Positions 5,394 to 6,980 of a stretch of DNA of 6,980 nt are shown here, piece after piece. The position numbers were made by a program, and so were the translations under genes. This DNA comes from Calditrichaceae bacterium (GTDB lineage: Bacteria > Calditrichota > Calditrichia > Calditrichales > Calditrichaceae), in contig JAUXGF010000147.1 of the NCBI GenBank assembly GCA_030622395.1, forward strand, positions 1 through 6,980, in the 5' to 3' direction. Each line of letters starts with the position of its first letter. Position 1 is the first letter of the stretch. The notes under the pieces are model-generated. The model was not told the DNA's origin and ran no database searches. It saw only the letters and a list, made by a program, of their open reading frames with translations.

Positions 5394-6839
5394 ATGATTA
5401 ATTTTCGAGCTGTCAGTCATATTTTAAGCGCCTTGCTTATTTTATTAGGGCTTTCTTTATGCATTCCAGCTTTGATTGCATATTTTTATGGCGGTGGTGA
5501 TTTTTTTGCGTTCATAATAACTATCGCCATTGCCTTGGCATTGGGCTTAATCGGTTTTTTTATTACGCGGACAAAAACCGAACTTCATGCCAAAGACGGA
5601 TTTTTGATTGTGACCTTCGGCTGGCTGCTTTTTGCCGCAATCGGCGCCCTGCCTTTTAAAATTTCCGGATTTATTCCTTCGTACACAGACGCTTTTTTTG
5701 AAACAATGTCCGGCTTTACAACAACAGGCGCTTCCATTTTGACAAACATTGAAGCCTTGCCCCACGGCTTGCTGTTTTGGCGGTCATTCACACACTGGCT
5801 GGGCGGCATGGGTATCATTTTATTTTCGCTGGCTATTTTGCCCTTGCTTGGCGTTGGCGGGATGCAGCTTTTTAAAGCGGAAGTGCCGGGACCCACGCCT
5901 GATAAATTAAGCCCCCGTATTAAACACACTGCCGAATTACTTTGGGGCGTGTACGTTTTATTAAGCGCAGCCGAAGCCATACTGCTTAAATTTGCAGGGA
6001 TGAATTGGTTCGACGCTGTTTGTCATACATTCGGCACAATGGCGACCGGCGGGTTTTCCACAAAAACTGCCAGCATCGGTTTTTATAACAGCGCTTTAAT
6101 AGATTATATAATTATCGTTTTTATGATAATGGCCGGGGCAAATTTTGCATTGCATTATCGCGCCTTAAAAGGTAAGCTCTTTATTTACTGGAAAGACCCG
6201 GAAGCTGTTTTTTTTATAGGAATAATTTTTGCCGCCTCATTAGCAATTGGCGTCGATGTCTGGCGGCATAGCGATAATAGTTTGTTTAGAACCGCTCAGC
6301 ATTCGATTTTTCAAGTAGTCTCTATCCTTACGACTACCGGTTATGGTACGGCGGATTATGAACAGTGGGCGAGTTCTTCTCAGTTGATATTATTTATTTT
6401 AATGTTTGTCGGCGGCTGCGCCGGTTCTACAGGCGGGGGCATGAAAATTATCCGCTCTTTAATATTGCTTAAATTCGGCTTAAATGAACTAAAGCGGCTG
6501 ATCCATCCTCAAGCCATACTGCCGGTGCGCATTGGCGATAATGTTGTTTCCAGAGAAATTGTCACCAATATTACCGGTTTTTTTCTGTTTTATATATTGC
6601 TCTTTGTTGTTGGTATATTATTTATGAGCTCGTTAGGATTAGATATCGAAACATCCTTCGGCAGCGTGGCGGCTACAATCAATAATATCGGCCCGGGTTT
6701 AGGCAATGTCGGTCCAACAGATAACTATGCCCAAATACCGATTGCAGGCAAATGGTTTTTATCTTTTTTAATGCTCGTAGGCAGGTTAGAGGTTTTTACG
6801 GTTATAATACTTTTTACCTCGTCTTTTTGGAAGAAGTGA
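5394..6839 (+). CDS. trkH: Trk system potassium uptake protein TrkH
   Basis: A 481-residue inner-membrane protein of normal family length that forms the K+ pathway and works with TrkA. Hydrophobic segments run throughout, beginning with two near residues 10-31 and 37-57. Four pore-loop filters of the SKT superfamily are visible: SGFTTTGAS at 106-114 (Gly112), GTMATGGFS at 214-222 (Gly219), SILTTTGYG at 310-318 (Gly316) and ATINNIGPG at 427-435 (Gly433). The filter glycines are all present, so it should be functional. Other family marks are HWLGGMGII at 134-142, VPGPTPDKLSPR at 164-175, GCAGSTGGGMK at 341-351 (the glycine-rich intramembrane gate region) and GRLEVFT at 463-469. The ATG at 5394 gives a complete N-terminal helix; the ribosome binding site is weak. 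It stops three bases before a tandem repeat that runs up to a CRISPR array, with no clear terminator. Confidence 0.96.
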   Translation: MINFRAVSHILSALLILLGLSLCIPALIAYFYGGGDFFAFIITIAIALALGLIGFFITRTKTELHAKDGFLIVTFGWLLFAAIGALPFKISGFIPSYTDAFFETMSGFTTTGASILTNIEALPHGLLFWRSFTHWLGGMGIILFSLAILPLLGVGGMQLFKAEVPGPTPDKLSPRIKHTAELLWGVYVLLSAAEAILLKFAGMNWFDAVCHTFGTMATGGFSTKTASIGFYNSALIDYIIIVFMIMAGANFALHYRALKGKLFIYWKDPEAVFFIGIIFAASLAIGVDVWRHSDNSLFRTAQHSIFQVVSILTTTGYGTADYEQWASSSQLILFILMFVGGCAGSTGGGMKIIRSLILLKFGLNELKRLIHPQAILPVRIGDNVVSREIVTNITGFFLFYILLFVVGILFMSSLGLDIETSFGSVAATINNIGPGLGNVGPTDNYAQIPIAGKWFLSFLMLVGRLEVFTVIILFTSSFWKK

Positions 6840-6842
6840 TTG

Positions 6843-6884
6843 GAGCGGGAAGCGGAGAGCGTAGAGCGGGAAGCGGATAGCGTA
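6843..6884. repeat. 21-bp tandem duplication made of six 7-bp units, consensus RAGCGKR
   Basis: Two 21-bp copies, 6843-6863 and 6864-6884, identical at 20 of 21 positions. Each copy is three heptamers: GAGCGGG, AAGCGGA, then GAGCGTA in the first copy and TAGCGTA in the second. The array begins three bases after the trkH stop and ends seven bases before the first CRISPR repeat. It is far more GC-rich than its surroundings and has no dyad symmetry, so it is not a terminator. Confidence 0.9.
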
Positions 6885-6891
6885 AGAAGGG

Positions 6892-6980
6892 GTTTCAATC
6901 CTTGTCTTGATGGATTATGAATTTAAAGTCAAAACAGCCGTATCCATTAAAACGTTGTCACCCTCGTTTCAATCCTTGTC
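6892..6980 (-). CRISPR. end of a CRISPR array, cut by the window edge
   Basis: GTTTCAATCCTTGTC occurs at 6892-6906 and again at 6966-6980, exactly 74 bases apart. The second copy is cut by the window end. 74 fits a repeat of about 37 plus a spacer of about 37, so the first repeat is roughly 6892-6928 and the first spacer roughly 6929-6965; the exact boundary needs more repeats. Within the repeat, AATCC (6897-6901) can pair with GGATT (6912-6916), the small stem typical of GTTTCAATCC-type repeats. Its reverse complement ends in GGATTGAAAC, the usual 3' end of crRNA repeats, so the array is probably transcribed right to left, with the leader outside the window. No cas gene is in the window, so the type is unknown. 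Confidence 0.85.

Noticed and set aside
5585..5980. 131-codon open frame on the - strand inside trkH
   Set aside because: It lies opposite strongly conserved TrkH pore sequence, and its translation has no recognisable domain. It is a shadow of the real gene.

Overview
The window reads as an AT-rich chromosomal stretch of a Bacteroidota/FCB-group bacterium, most likely Ignavibacteria or a close relative. The main clue is the first gene, a secreted seven-motif FG-GAP/VCBS protein. It ends in a type IX secretion (T9SS) sorting domain of the FQNYPNPFNP type, common in Ignavibacteria, Calditrichaeota and Marinimicrobia. This placement is inferred from sequence style; no taxonomic search was run.

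Layout, all genes on the + strand. 163-2064 is the secreted beta-propeller protein with a strong ribosome binding site, closed by a clear intrinsic terminator (2098-2129). 2130-2586 is a gene-free gap with hairpins, a GC-rich REP-like block and an 8-bp tandem repeat. 2587-3612 is a PLP-dependent low-specificity L-threonine aldolase. 3739-5079 is TrkA, the NAD-binding regulatory subunit of Trk potassium uptake, starting with TTG. 5394-6839 is TrkH, the membrane subunit. TrkA and TrkH form one functional K+ uptake system, but a 314-bp repeat-filled spacer separates them. From 6892 to the right edge, a CRISPR-type direct repeat appears twice at 74-bp spacing. It is the end of an array that continues beyond the window, and repeat polarity suggests the leader lies to the right.

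The four genes belong to known families and I see no new multi-gene system. The least explained signal is intergenic. Every gap from 3613 onward holds short degenerate tandem arrays with a strict 7-bp period: three arrays of CAGYATC/GATRCTG in both orientations, one of RGTRRYC, and one of RAGCGKR directly against the CRISPR end. They differ in sequence but share the period, resembling the heptanucleotide STRR repeats described in heterocystous cyanobacteria. An 8-bp array (2472-2495) sits in the earlier gap.
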